Shown one piece after another: positions 8,592-17,674 of a DNA stretch of 64,000 bases. Source of the DNA: JAJPKK01 sp963824905 (GTDB taxonomy: Bacteria; Pseudomonadota; Alphaproteobacteria; Rhizobiales; Xanthobacteraceae); assembly GCA_963824905.1 (NCBI GenBank), contig CAWGRH010000010.1:1-64000 (forward strand), written 5' to 3'. The position numbers and the translations under genes are program-made. How positions within the stretch are numbered: position 1 is the first letter of the stretch; every line of letters begins with the position of its first letter. A model generated the notes under the pieces. The model was not told the origin of the DNA, made no database searches, and worked only from the letters and a program-made list of their open reading frames with translations.

Positions 8592-8644
8592 AGTCGCTGC
8601 CGCACGCCGGCGAGACAACCGTCGGCCGGCGCGGGGAGAGGGAG

Positions 8645-9904
8645 TTACGCCCTCCGCACCATCGCCGGGGTGAGGTGCTTGATCGAGGGCGCGCCGACCT
8701 GCTGCATGATGCCGAACAGCTCGAGCCGCAGCAGCTCCAGTGCGCGCTCAACGCCCTGCTCGCCGAAGGCGCCGAGCGCCCACAGGTAGGGCCGGCCGAT
8801 GGCGACGCCGGTCGCGCCCATGCATAGCGCCTTGCAGATGTCGGTGCCGCGGCGGAAGCCGAAGTCGATCAGGATTGGCATGCGGCCGTTGACGGCGTCG
8901 ACGATCTCGGGAAGCGCGTCGATGGTGCCGCGGCCGGAGTCCTCGCTGCGCGCGCCGTGGTTCGACACGATGATGGCGTCGTAGCCGGCATCGGCCGCCA
9001 TCTTGGCGTCTTCCCAGGCGAGCAGGCCCTTGATCACCACTTTCATCTTCGTCGTGTCGCGCAGCCGCTTGAGATAGTCCCAGGTCATCGCCGAGGACTG
9101 GATGTTGCGCAGGCCGGAGAGGTCGACGCCTTCGTACATCGGCTTGTTGCCCTGGTCGGCCGCGAGGCTCGATCGGTCGTGGCAATCGTTGCACTGGCGG
9201 GTGTCGGCGCGGCGCAGCCGGAACAAGGTCTCCTGGTTGCGGCCGCCGGAGCGGTCGACGGTGACGGCGAGCCCGGTGCAGCCGGCGTTCTCGGCGCGCT
9301 TGACGTGATGGGCTGCGACCTCGAACTTGTTGGTCGCGTAGAGCTGCATCCAGATCGGTGCACCTCGCGCTTTGATCACGTCCTCGACGCCCGTCGAGGT
9401 CTGCGTCGACAGGATCATGAGGTGGTCGCCGGTCTTGGCGGCCTTGGCGACGCCCTCCTCGCCGTCGAGGTTGTAGGCCTTATGGCCGCCGGTCGGCGCG
9501 ATGATGATCGGCGAGGAATACTTCGTGCCGAGAATATTGGTCGACATGTCGACCTTGCTCACGTCGACGAGGCGCCGCGGCCGCAGCTGGAATTTGAGAA
9601 ACCCTTCGCGGTTGGCGCGCAGCGTCACCTCGTCGTCGATGCCGGACGCCATGTAGCCGAAATGGGCGGGCGGCACGTTCTGGCGCATCACCGGCTCGAA
9701 GTCGAAGACGTTGATCGCATCCTTCGGCGACTTGATGATGTTCGCCGGATCGAGCGGCGCCCACACCATTGGATCGGGCAGCTTCGACTTCGGCAGCAGC
9801 GTCTCGGCGAATGCGAGCTTGTCGGAGTAACTGAGCACGGTGCTGGCGGCGATGAACTGCAGAAACCGGCGGCGGTTGGCGGCTTGATCGAATTCGTTCG
9901 ACAT
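8645..9904 (-). CDS. FMN-dependent alpha-hydroxyacid dehydrogenase with Tat-like leader and an embedded CxxCH motif
   Basis: Member of the lactate/glycolate/mandelate dehydrogenase family, which oxidises an L-2-hydroxyacid to the 2-oxoacid with FMN. Visible signature: IIIAPTGGHK, the active-site Lys in VVIKGLL, catalytic His/Arg in VSNHGARSED, and the FMN-phosphate loop DFGFRRGTD...GRPYLW. The start at ATG 9904 is chosen for the GGAGG seven bases upstream; 419 aa. Residues 11-16 (RRRFLQ) plus a hydrophobic stretch ending AFA look like a Tat leader. Odd: C238-N-D-C-H242, a haem c-type CxxCH motif, sits in the loop after the FMN-binding strand. It may bind haem or metal, or be structural. Electron acceptor and exact substrate are unknown. 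Confidence 0.85.
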   Translation of the reverse strand: MSNEFDQAANRRRFLQFIAASTVLSYSDKLAFAETLLPKSKLPDPMVWAPLDPANIIKSPKDAINVFDFEPVMRQNVPPAHFGYMASGIDDEVTLRANREGFLKFQLRPRRLVDVSKVDMSTNILGTKYSSPIIIAPTGGHKAYNLDGEEGVAKAAKTGDHLMILSTQTSTGVEDVIKARGAPIWMQLYATNKFEVAAHHVKRAENAGCTGLAVTVDRSGGRNQETLFRLRRADTRQCNDCHDRSSLAADQGNKPMYEGVDLSGLRNIQSSAMTWDYLKRLRDTTKMKVVIKGLLAWEDAKMAADAGYDAIIVSNHGARSEDSGRGTIDALPEIVDAVNGRMPILIDFGFRRGTDICKALCMGATGVAIGRPYLWALGAFGEQGVERALELLRLELFGIMQQVGAPSIKHLTPAMVRRA

Positions 9905-10007
9905 GATGGTTCCTCCCATTCCGCCGGCATCCTATACGGCGCGGCGCTCGTGTAAATCGGGCGTGGGCGATGCTGCGGCGATCTGCGCGCAGGGCGAGAA
10001 GTGACGG

Positions 10008-11102
10008 TCACCCCCGCGGAAATACGCGGGTGACATGGCCCATCTTGCGGCCGGGGCGGATCGCCTGCTTGCCGTAGAGGTGCACGCAGGCGCCGGGCGT
10101 CTCGAGCCACTGGCGATAGCCGGAAACCTCGTCGCCGACGAGGTTGATCATCTCGGCGCGGCCGTAGCACACCGGCTCCGCGAGCGGCCAGCCGACGACG
10201 GCGCGGATGTGCTGCTCGAATTGCGACACCGAGCAGCCGTCGATCGTCCAGTGGCCGGAGTTGTGCACCCGCGGCGCGATCTCGTTGACGAGCACGGCGT
10301 GGCCCGCGCCGTCGCGCACGACGAACATCTCGACCGCGAGCACGCCGACATATTCGAAGGCTTCGGCGACGCGCTCGGCGATGCGGCGCGCCTCCGCCGC
10401 CACCGCCGGCGTCACTTCTGCGGGGGCCCGCGAAATTTTGAGGATATGATTGTGATGCTCGTTCTCGGTCACCTCGAAGCAGGCGATGCGGCCGTCATGG
10501 CTGCGCGCGGCGACGACCGATATCTCGCGCTCGAACGCGATGAAGGCCTCGACGATCGACGGCTGGCCGCCGATGGCGCGCCACGCCGCGGCGGGATTGT
10601 CGCCGGCGCGCAGCGTCGCCTGGCCCTTGCCGTCATAGCCGAACCGCCGCGTCTTGAGAACGGCGGGCAATCCGACCGCGGCGAGCGCCGAGGCAAGCTC
10701 GCCTTCGGCCGCAACCCCTGCATAGGGTGCGGTCGCGATATCGAGAGAGACGATGAAATCCTTTTCCGCCAGCCGGTCCTGGGTGATGGCGAGCACCTGC
10801 GGGTCGGGCAGCACCGGCTTGCGGGCGGCGAGAAAGGTCGCGGTCTCGGCCGGCACGTTCTCGAACTCGTAGGTGATGACGTCGACGTCGTCTGCGAAGC
10901 GGTCGAGCGCGGCCTTGTCGCCGTAGTCGGCCTCGGTCACGCGCCGCACCACGTCGAAGGCGGGCGAGCCGCGCTCGGGACACAGCACGTGGCATTTGAA
11001 ACCGAGGCGCGCGGCGGCGAGCGCCAGCATGCGCCCGAGCTGGCCGCCGCCGAGAATGCCGATGGTCGCGTCCGGCTCCGCCCTCACGAAGGGCGCGCTC
11101 AC
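10008..11102 (-). CDS. purK: N5-carboxyaminoimidazole ribonucleotide synthase PurK
   Basis: ATP-grasp enzyme that carboxylates AIR to N5-CAIR in purine synthesis, in the cytoplasm. The N-terminal GILGGGQLGRML is the family signature; EFENVP, KTRRFGYDGKGQ and the ATP-grasp metal site VNEIAPRVHNSGHWT follow. GTG at 11102-11100 is chosen as start because it overlaps the purE stop by four bases (GTGA) and places GILGGGQLG at about residue 14; the longer upstream frame is a shadow of purE. 364 aa, normal length. Translationally coupled behind purE. Confidence 0.95.
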   Translation of the reverse strand: MSAPFVRAEPDATIGILGGGQLGRMLALAAARLGFKCHVLCPERGSPAFDVVRRVTEADYGDKAALDRFADDVDVITYEFENVPAETATFLAARKPVLPDPQVLAITQDRLAEKDFIVSLDIATAPYAGVAAEGELASALAAVGLPAVLKTRRFGYDGKGQATLRAGDNPAAAWRAIGGQPSIVEAFIAFEREISVVAARSHDGRIACFEVTENEHHNHILKISRAPAEVTPAVAAEARRIAERVAEAFEYVGVLAVEMFVVRDGAGHAVLVNEIAPRVHNSGHWTIDGCSVSQFEQHIRAVVGWPLAEPVCYGRAEMINLVGDEVSGYRQWLETPGACVHLYGKQAIRPGRKMGHVTRVFPRG

Positions 11103-11596
11103 GCGCTGCCCTCGTCGGTGGGGGTCTCGGCGACCGCCTCGGTCTGCCGCTTGCGCCACGCTTCGAGCCGGGTGGCAAGCGCCGGATCCGCAAGCGCCAG
11201 CACGCTCGCGGCGAGAAGGGCGGCGTTCACCGCCCCCGGGCGGCCGATCGCCAGCGTGCCGACGGGCACCCCAGGCGGCATCTGGACGATCGAATAGAGC
11301 GAATCGACCCCGGACAGCGCCTTCGATTCCACGGGAACTCCGAACACCGGCAGTGTGGTCATCGATGCCGTCATGCCCGGCAGGTGCGCGGCGCCGCCGG
11401 CGCCGGCGATGATTACCTTGAAGCCTGTGGCCTTCGCGCCCTTGGCAAAGGCCCAGAGCCGGTCCGGGGTGCGGTGCGCGGAGACGATGCGCGCCTCGTA
11501 GCCGACGCCGAGCGCGTCGAGGGTTTCGGCGGCATGCTTCATCGTCGCCCAATCGGACTGGCTGCCCATGATGATCGCGACGGGCTTTTCGGCCAC
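11099..11596 (-). CDS. purE: N5-carboxyaminoimidazole ribonucleotide mutase PurE
   Basis: Converts N5-CAIR to CAIR, the step after PurK. Class I PurE signatures: IMGSQSDW near the N-terminus, SAHRTPDRL with the catalytic His, IAGAGGAAHLPGM, and LYSIVQMPPGVPVGTLAIG. 165 aa, typical. It is first in a purE-purK operon and its stop overlaps the purK start. No purine riboswitch is evident in the ~150 bases upstream. Confidence 0.96.
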   Translation of the reverse strand: MAEKPVAIIMGSQSDWATMKHAAETLDALGVGYEARIVSAHRTPDRLWAFAKGAKATGFKVIIAGAGGAAHLPGMTASMTTLPVFGVPVESKALSGVDSLYSIVQMPPGVPVGTLAIGRPGAVNAALLAASVLALADPALATRLEAWRKRQTEAVAETPTDEGSA

Positions 11597-11746
11597 GCGG
11601 TGCTCCCTGCAAAGACGCCGATGGGGCGGCCGAGAAAAAGAAGGCGCGGATTATAGATAGCCGCATTGCCCTCGCAAGGCGGAGAGCAGTGTCCGAGCTA
11701 CATTATCCGCAGGCGCCGTTAAGGACTCACGGGGAGAGGGACCAGG

Positions 11747-11953
11747 TCACGCGATGATGTCCGGGGTGAGTTGGTCCTCGACGAAGGTGATGCGGTCGCG
11801 CAGGAAGAGCTTGCGTTTCTTGAGGCGCTGGATTTGGAGGATGTCGGCGCCGGGAACGCCCTGGAGGGCCTCGATCGCGGCGTCGAGGTCGCGGTGCTCC
11901 TGCCGCAGCCGCGCGAGTTGGGCCCGCAGCTCGCTTTCTTCCTGCTCGGTCAT
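11747..11953 (-). CDS. YdcH-like DUF465 small coiled-coil protein
   Basis: 68 aa, starting MTEQEESEL, a helical protein rich in Gln, Arg, Leu and Glu with the DUF465 pattern HRDLDAAIEAL and LKKRKLFLRDRI near the C-terminus. Function unknown; the family is widespread in proteobacteria, often as divergent or tandem pairs. The internal ATG at 11953 is chosen over the longer frame because the family begins here. It is divergent from a second DUF465-type gene at 12240. Confidence 0.85.
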   Translation of the reverse strand: MTEQEESELRAQLARLRQEHRDLDAAIEALQGVPGADILQIQRLKKRKLFLRDRITFVEDQLTPDIIA

Positions 11954-12239
11954 TGACGCTGCCAGCCTTCGCCCGCACCGGCCGCCCCCGGGCCCGCAAG
12001 GTCTTCGGCAGCAAAATACCACGAACCCCGGCGGTGCGCTTCGGAAGCCTTTGGCGCCCGCGCTTCGAGAAACCTGCGACATTGTGAAGAGCGCGCCGAT
12101 TCTGCTTTCCCAGCAGGCGCTTACGCACCGCGATCAGCCGGATTTTTGCGGCGCACAATCGATCGAATATCAACTCCTTGTCAACCTCGTGTCAAACTTT
12201 TGTCGTCAGGCTGTAAATCTGACCCCCCCAGGAGGATCC

Positions 12240-12425
12240 ATGGCGACATCTACGCATCTTGCCGAACTCGAACAGCGGCATCGGATACTCGAGGACGAGC
12301 TCTCCGAAGCCCTTCTGCATCCGTCGGTAGACGATTTCACTTTGGCGGAACTGAAGCGTCGCAAGTTGCAGTTGAAAGACGAAATGGCGCGGTTGGCGCA
12401 TATGGAATGCGACAGCGTACACTGA
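12240..12425 (+). CDS. Second DUF465-type small protein, 61 aa
   Basis: Starts at ATG 12240 behind a strong Shine-Dalgarno (AGGAGG, 12230-12235). The sequence keeps the DUF465 logic, with LEQRHRILEDEL followed by LAELKRRKLQLKDEM, predicted to be a helical hairpin. It faces the DUF465 gene at 11747-11953 across a ~285-base spacer that must hold both promoters. An intrinsic terminator follows 26 bases after its stop. Confidence 0.85.
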   Translation: MATSTHLAELEQRHRILEDELSEALLHPSVDDFTLAELKRRKLQLKDEMARLAHMECDSVH

Positions 12426-12451
12426 CCCGGTTCTCATTTCTGTTGTAGAAT

Positions 12452-12491
12452 CCGCCGGTTCTCTCGTCCGAGGCCGGCGGTTTCGTTTTTT
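12452..12491 (+). terminator. Intrinsic terminator after the DUF465 gene
   Basis: Seven-base GC stem CCGCCGG (12452-12458) with CCGGCGG (12474-12480), a 15-base loop, then TTTCGTTTTTT. Confidence 0.8.
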
Positions 12492-12509
12492 GGGTGTGCG
12501 GTTCAGGGT

Positions 12510-13517
12510 ATGCGGTTGAGCGCGATGTCGAGCAGGCGGTCCACGTTTTGCCGTTTCCTGGCAGCGGCCGCGGCCGGTGTAATGGTCGCCGCCGCAGTGT
12601 GCGGCGCACAGGCGCAGCCGGCGGCGGGGCGGCCGGTCACGCTCATCGTGCCGTTCCCCGCCGGGGGCGGGGTCGATGCGCTGGCCCGCATCGTCGCGGA
12701 GCGGTTGGCGGCGCATCTCGCCCAGCAGGTCATCATCGACAACCGCGGCGGCGTCGCCGGCGTGATCGGCATGCGGGTCGCCGCCAAGGCGGCGCCCGAC
12801 GGCGCCACCATCGTGATGTCCCACACCGGCATCACCTCGATCAATCCGACGCTCTATGCCAATCCCGGCTATGACCCGAAGAAGGACTTCACCCCGATCG
12901 GCCTCATCGCGACGACGCCGATCGTGCTGATGACGAACGCCGCCTCGCCGGTCCACACGGTCGGCGACCTGATCGCGCTCGCGAAGCGCGAGCCCGGCAA
13001 GCTCGATGTCGGCACGCCGCCGCCGGGAACCGGCGGGTATCTGTCGGCCGAGCTCTTCAAGGCGGCGGCGGGAATCGACTACACCGTCGTGACCTATAAG
13101 GGCACCGGGCCGCTGACCAACGACCTCCTCGGCGGGCATATTCCGATCGCGTTCAACGTGCTGGCGCCTGCCATGGGCAATTTGCAGGCAGGCACGCTGC
13201 GTGCGATCGCCACCGCCGGGCCGACGCGGCTTCCCCAGCTTCCCGACCTGCCGACCATCGCCGAATCAGGGCTGCCCGGCTTCGAGGCGGTGCTCCATTA
13301 CGGCCTGATGGCGCCCGCCGGCACGCCGCCGGCCGTCATCGCCAAGTACAACGCGGCGCTTCGCGCAACACTTGGGGATCCCGAGGTCAAGGCGCGCATC
13401 GTCGCCGACGGCGGCGATACGCTCCCGTCGACGCCCGAGGAATACGCCGCCGACATCGCCAAGGAGGAGCCGAAGTGGTCGGCCCTCATCAGGAAGCTCG
13501 GCCTGCGGGTGGATTGA
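12510..13517 (+). CDS. Bug/TctC family periplasmic binding protein
   Basis: Tripartite tricarboxylate transporter-type extracytoplasmic solute receptor. Signal peptide in the first ~36 residues (ending GAQAQ), then the family start PVTLIVPFPAGGGVDALAR, DNRGGVAGVIG, VSHTG-type ligand loop (VMSHTGITS) and the C-terminal DVP-like region LPTIAESGLPGFEA. 335 aa, standard. The usual tctA/tctB membrane partners are not adjacent, which is common for orphan Bug receptors in beta- and alphaproteobacteria. The ligand is probably a carboxylate, not determinable here. Confidence 0.9.
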   Translation: MRLSAMSSRRSTFCRFLAAAAAGVMVAAAVCGAQAQPAAGRPVTLIVPFPAGGGVDALARIVAERLAAHLAQQVIIDNRGGVAGVIGMRVAAKAAPDGATIVMSHTGITSINPTLYANPGYDPKKDFTPIGLIATTPIVLMTNAASPVHTVGDLIALAKREPGKLDVGTPPPGTGGYLSAELFKAAAGIDYTVVTYKGTGPLTNDLLGGHIPIAFNVLAPAMGNLQAGTLRAIATAGPTRLPQLPDLPTIAESGLPGFEAVLHYGLMAPAGTPPAVIAKYNAALRATLGDPEVKARIVADGGDTLPSTPEEYAADIAKEEPKWSALIRKLGLRVD

Positions 13518-13523
13518 GATCGG

Positions 13524-14051
13524 TCAGTCGAGAAGGCTCGACACCGCGACGGAAATCCCTGGCGGCTCCATCGCGATGTCCCCTTCCGCGATCACCGTGA
13601 CCGTGACGGTGCCGTCGGCCTGCCTGCGGTAATGCACAGCGTGGCGCTGCCCGAGATCGACGATGAGGTAATGCGCAAGCGACGCTACGCGGAAGTATCC
13701 GGCGAGCTTGACGGTGGTGTCGATCCCTCGGGTCGACGGTGACAGCACCTCCACCACGATCACGGGGTTGGGTGCGATCATTGCGCCCCTCGCGATCGTC
13801 TCGCCGCAGTTGACCAGCGCGTCGGGCAGATAGCTCGTCGATCCATCGACCACTACTGCAAGCCCCTCGACAAAGGCTTCGCAGCGGACGCCAGCGCGCT
13901 GGACTGCGGACGTGAGGGCATTCGCGGCGTTCAGCTTCGCTTCGACGTGCTCAGCGGGCTGAGGTGCCTTGCAAACCGGCTGTCCGTCGATCAATTCGAA
14001 GCGGCCTTTGTCCTGGGCTTCCGCCCAGACGACGAATTCCGCCACGCTCAT
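13524..14051 (-). CDS. Uma2 family (DUF820) PD-(D/E)XK nuclease-like protein
   Basis: About 175 aa from ATG 14051 (MSVAEF); a longer frame from 14138 is possible. The pattern is Uma2: RFELIDGQPV near the start, YLPDALV with the first acidic residue, then VVVEVLSPSTRG with the Glu and the Lys of TTVKLAGYF, and HYLIVDL. The fold belongs to the restriction-endonuclease superfamily, but the cellular role of Uma2 proteins is poorly known. It converges with the Bug gene, six bases away. Confidence 0.85.
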   Translation of the reverse strand: MSVAEFVVWAEAQDKGRFELIDGQPVCKAPQPAEHVEAKLNAANALTSAVQRAGVRCEAFVEGLAVVVDGSTSYLPDALVNCGETIARGAMIAPNPVIVVEVLSPSTRGIDTTVKLAGYFRVASLAHYLIVDLGQRHAVHYRRQADGTVTVTVIAEGDIAMEPPGISVAVSSLLD

Positions 14052-14100
14052 GCGCACGATATCACCACGCCAGCGAAGGCGCGAGTTCCGGCCCGCTGTT

Positions 14101-14604
14101 CTAGCATGTCGATGCTTGAAGCGATCGACGAAAGGCACGCGTGTGCAGACCTAAGAGCCATGCTCCGAAGGTCGGCCCTGCGACAGCGAGCGCGAATACG
14201 CAAGCGCCGAGAGCAAACGCCAAACTGTCAGCAAGTGTTGGAACGCCAAAGCTAGCATATGGCGCCACTCTCTCCGACCAATGTCGGACCGCGAACCAAA
14301 CAACCAGCATTGTCATTCCAAGAGGAACAATCACGGAAAGATACGGGGGAGAAAATCGGCCTAAAATCCCAGCAAGCCCTCCCATCAACCATGCGAAAAT
14401 TGCGAGTTCAGCGGCAAACACGTGCAGATGAGATCGCCCGTGCATGCATGCTATCCACTCGCCCCAATGGCTCAAGCGGTCACACGAGGTACGAGGGTCA
14501 AAATCGAGTAACAAGGCGGCGATCGACACAACCTGCAACACGACTGCGATAATAAGTATCGTGATTCCGGCGATACGCCGGGCGTTGCGTGCGGGACAAG
14601 CCAT
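14101..14604 (-). CDS. Hypothetical membrane protein with four predicted transmembrane helices
   Basis: 167 aa. Hydrophobic segments at about residues 10-34, 62-84, 88-106 and 123-148, a short loop rich in Cys/His/Trp between the first two (CDRLSHWGEWIACMHGRSH) and a basic C-terminus. No family recognised. GC is lower than in the flanking genes. It overlaps the upstream part of the long Uma2 frame, another reason to prefer the shorter Uma2 start. Confidence 0.6.
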   Translation of the reverse strand: MACPARNARRIAGITILIIAVVLQVVSIAALLLDFDPRTSCDRLSHWGEWIACMHGRSHLHVFAAELAIFAWLMGGLAGILGRFSPPYLSVIVPLGMTMLVVWFAVRHWSERVAPYASFGVPTLADSLAFALGACVFALAVAGPTFGAWLLGLHTRAFRRSLQASTC

Positions 14605-14646
14605 CTTCCCCCCTATATTCCAATGCGATGGGCAAAACGGTGGCCC

Positions 14647-16275
14647 TCACGCCTCTTTCGCCATCTCCCGCAGCTTGAACTTCTGGATCTTCCCCGTCGA
14701 CGTCTTCGGCAGCTCGGCGAACACCAGGTGGCGCGGGCATTTGTAGGAGGCGAGGTGCTCGCGGCACCAGGCGAGCAACTCGGTCGTGCTCGCGTTCGCG
14801 CCGGGCTTGAGCTCGACGAAGGCGCAGGGCGTCTCGCCCCATTTCTCGTCGGGCTTGGCGACGACCGCGACCGCCTGCACGGCGGGGTGCTTGTAGAGCG
14901 CATCCTCGACCTCGATCGAGGAGATGTTCTCGCCGCCGGAGATGATGATGTCCTTGGAGCGGTCCTTGAGCTGGATGTAGCCGTCGGGATGTTTCACCCC
15001 GAGATCGCCGGAGTGGAACCAGCCGCCGGCGAACGCCGTCTCGGTCGCCGATTTGTTCTTGAGATAACCGCGCATCACCACGTTGCCGCGGAACATCACC
15101 TCGCCGAGCGTGTGCCCGTCGGCCGGCACCGGCTCCATGGTGTCGGGGTCGATGACGTCGAGGCCTTGCAGCACCGGATAGGCGACGCCCTGGCGCGCCT
15201 TCTTCGCCGCCTGGTCGGGCGCGGAGAGATCGTTCCACTCGGTATGCCACTCGTTGATCGAGGCCGGCCCGTACGTTTCGGTGAGGCCGTAGACATGGGT
15301 GACGTTGAAGCCGGCCTCCCGCATCGCCTCGAGCACGGCCTCGGGCGGCGGCGCCGCGGCGGTGACGAACTCGACGTTGTGCGGCAGCGGCTTCTTGTCG
15401 GTGTCGACGGCGTTGAGCAATGTCGACATCACGATCGGCGCGCCGCAGAGGTGGGTCACCTTGTAGCCGGGCGATGGCGTCGAAGATCGGCGCCGCCCGC
15501 ACCTGGCGCAGGCATACATGGGTGCCGGCGACGACCGAGACCGTCCACGGAAAGCACCAGCCGTTGCAGTGGAACATCGGCAGCGTCCACAGATAGACGG
15601 GATGCTTGCCCATGTCGCAGGTGAGCACGTTGCCGACCGCGAGCAGATAAGCGCCGCGGTGGTGATAGACGACGCCCTTGGGATCGCCGGTGGTGCCGGA
15701 GGTGTAGTTGAGGCAGATCGCGTCCCACTCGTCGTCGGGCATCTTCCAGGCAAAGGCGGGGTCGCCGCCTTTGAGCAAGTTCCTCGTAGTCGATGGTGCC
15801 GAGCCGCTCGCCGGGGCCGGTGATATTCGGGATCGTCATAGTCGATGACGAGCGGCTTCACCTTGGCGAGCGACAGCGCCTCCTTGATCACCTTCGAATA
15901 TTCGCGATCGGTGATCAGCACCCTGGCTTCGGCGTGATCGAGGGTGAAGGCGAGGATCGCCGCATCGAGCCTCGTGTTGAGCGTGTTGAGCACGGCGCCG
16001 GTCATCGGCACGCCGTAGTGCGCCTCGATCATCGCCGGAGTATTGGCGAGCATCACCGAGACGGTATCGCCGCGCCCGATCCCTTTCTCGGCGAGCGCGG
16101 AGGCGAGGCGGCGGGCACGGGCGTAGAGCTCGGCATAGGTGAAGCGCTGCGCCCCGTGGATCACCGCGGGACGGTCGGGAAACACGGCCGCCGCGCGTTC
16201 GAGGAAGGTCAGCGGGGTGAGCGGCTGAAAGTTCGCGGCGTTGCGGTCAAGGTCGATGTCGTAAATTCTGCTCAT
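14647..16275 (-). pseudogene. Acyl-CoA synthetase (AMP-binding, DmdB-like), broken by three +1 shifts
   Basis: Adenylate-forming ligase activating a fatty or short organic acid with ATP and CoA. From ATG 16275 (MSRIYD) the frame is good to about 15825 (PLVIDYDD); a second frame carries GPGERLGTIDYEEL; a third (15778 to about 15470) carries the P-loop-like TSGTTGDPKG and MFHCNGW; then the first frame returns with KVTHLCGAP, GLTETYGP, GGWFHSGDLG and the catalytic Lys in TGKIQKFKLR. Removing one base near 15822, 15779 and 15467 rebuilds a ~541-aa protein. The length and HCNGW resemble the DmdB/medium-chain ligase group. Three same-sign shifts with intact sequence between them argue for sequence error or very recent decay. 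Confidence 0.82.
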
Positions 16276-16312
16276 GGCGATTTCCGGCGCGTCACTATGA
16301 CGTGTAGCCTGT

Positions 16313-16444
16313 GAATCCTTGCAGACCTCATCCTGAGGAGGCGCGAAGCGCCGTCTCGAAGGATGGCCCAATGTGCTGCGGTCTGCCGCCATCCTTCGAG
16401 ACGCCCGCTTCGCGGGCTCCTCAGGATGAGGTCTGCAAAGATTC
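16313..16444. repeat. Long inverted repeat of the CCTCATCCTGAGGAG type
   Basis: Arms of about 55 bases: GAATCCTTGCAGACCTCATC at the left is matched by the reverse complement ending GATGAGGTCTGCAAAGATTC, with CTCGAAGGATGG/CCATCCTTCGAG inside. A related copy lies at 54792-54903. I recall such palindromes as frequent in Bradyrhizobium relatives. Confidence 0.85.
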
Positions 16445-16477
16445 ACGGCCTCCACGTTTGTTCAGTTCGATCCTATC

Positions 16478-16498
16478 CGAAAAGTCGGTGACTTTTCG
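16478..16498. repeat. Short palindrome CGAAAAGTC-N3-GACTTTTCG
   Basis: Nine-base perfect arms around GGT. Related palindromes with the same AAAGTC/GACTTT core occur at 28491-28514 and 29091-29107, so this is a dispersed repeat family and not only a local hairpin. Confidence 0.7.
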
Positions 16499-16527
16499 CT
16501 CAATCCGGATTCATTTCGATAGCGGAT

Positions 16528-16902
16528 TCAGCCGGCGAAGTGCCGCGTCAACCAATAGGCGGCAAGCGCCAGCACCGCGAGCCAGATGCCGATAATCGCG
16601 GCAGCGCCGGCATAGCTCACCGGCCGCTGCGCAATCTCCGCCGCTGCCGCGCGATGCTCGGCCATCACCGGCCCCGGAATGAGGCGGAGCAGCAGCAAAA
16701 GCCCGAGCGGCACCAGCACGAGATCGTCGAGATAGCCCACCACCGGAACGAAATCCGGGATCAGGTCGATCGGGGAGAGCGCATAGGCGACGACACAGGC
16801 GCCCAGCGCCTTGGCATACCAGGGCACACGCGGGTCGCGCATCGCAAGCGCGATCGCGACCACGTCCTGCTTGAGCTTGCGCGCCTGCTCCCGCCACTCC
16901 AT
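16528..16902 (-). CDS. YkvA-like DUF1232 membrane protein
   Basis: 124 aa. Contains the DUF1232 core: DPRVPWYAKALG, then YALSPIDLIPDFVPVVGYLDDLVL, which is diagnostic. A second hydrophobic helix near the C-terminus (IIGIWLAVLALAAYWL) anchors it in the inner membrane. Function unknown. It follows the TauE gene on the same strand with a 16-base gap, so they are probably co-transcribed. Confidence 0.9.
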   Translation of the reverse strand: MEWREQARKLKQDVVAIALAMRDPRVPWYAKALGACVVAYALSPIDLIPDFVPVVGYLDDLVLVPLGLLLLLRLIPGPVMAEHRAAAAEIAQRPVSYAGAAAIIGIWLAVLALAAYWLTRHFAG

Positions 16903-16918
16903 GCCGGTTTGCGCCGCC

Positions 16919-17674
16919 TCACGCCGGCCAATAATCCGCCGCGCCCTGCCAGATCAGCGCCAATGAGATCAGAAACACCAGCACATAGGCAATCCGATAG
17001 AACAGCCGCGTCGGCGTTATCCGCACCAGCCAGATCCCGAGAAAATTGGTGGCGATGGCGAGCGGGATCAGCACCGCGGACGTTGCGAGGCCCTTGGCCG
17101 AGAACTGCCCCAGCGCGATGTACGGCCCGAGCTTGAGGACGTTGATCGCTGCGAACAGCACCACATTGGTGCCGACGAGGGTGAACTTAGGCAGTTGCTG
17201 CGGCAGCACGAAGACCTGGAACGGTGGCGCGCCCGCTTGCGCCAGGGCCGAGGTGAAGCCGGCCGCCGCGCCCCAGAATACGCCGGCTGCGGCGGAAGGC
17301 CGCTTGGCGGTGATCGGCCGGCCGCCGAACCAGGCGTTGAGCACGAACACGAGGCCGATCGTGCCGACGAGGAGCCGCACCGCGGCGTCCGGGACGATAG
17401 ATGCGAGCGCCCAGGCGATCGCGACACCGAGGACGGCGCCGGTCAGCATGACCTTGACGTTCCAGGTGTCCCAGTGATGGCGATAGGTCCACACCGAGAT
17501 CGCGTCCTGCACGAACAGGATGGGCAAAAGGAGCGCTGCCGCCTGCAGCGGCGGCATGTAGAGGGCCAGCAGCGGCGTCGCCACCATCCCGACCCCGGCA
17601 AAGCCGCCCTTTCCAAGCCCGAGAAAGGTCACCGCAGGAATGACGACGAGATAGAACAGGGGGTCGGTGATCAC
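16919..17674 (-). CDS. Sulfite exporter TauE/SafE family permease
   Basis: About 251 aa with seven to eight hydrophobic helices and the family motifs FLGLGKGGFAGVGMV (first repeat) and AQAGAPPFQVF (second repeat). GTG at 17674 is chosen because it starts right before the first helix as is usual for the family; the longer ATG frame from 17764 would add a poorly matching leader. Probably exports or imports a small sulfur-containing or organic anion; the substrate is not set by the sequence. Confidence 0.85.
   Translation of the reverse strand: MITDPLFYLVVIPAVTFLGLGKGGFAGVGMVATPLLALYMPPLQAAALLLPILFVQDAISVWTYRHHWDTWNVKVMLTGAVLGVAIAWALASIVPDAAVRLLVGTIGLVFVLNAWFGGRPITAKRPSAAAGVFWGAAAGFTSALAQAGAPPFQVFVLPQQLPKFTLVGTNVVLFAAINVLKLGPYIALGQFSAKGLATSAVLIPLAIATNFLGIWLVRITPTRLFYRIAYVLVFLISLALIWQGAADYWPA

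Noticed and set aside
10035..11297. Long open frames on the strand opposite purK/purE and other GC-rich genes (also 14623-15624, 29522-30421, 32538-33875, 43862-45151, 45783-47186)
   Set aside because: They run antisense to well recognised genes, show no family pattern and are explained by the high GC content leaving few stop codons.
10008..11666. A fused PurE-PurK protein of 552 aa
   Set aside because: The upstream part of that frame is out of frame with purE and reads as nonsense; PurK starts at the GTG overlapping the purE stop.
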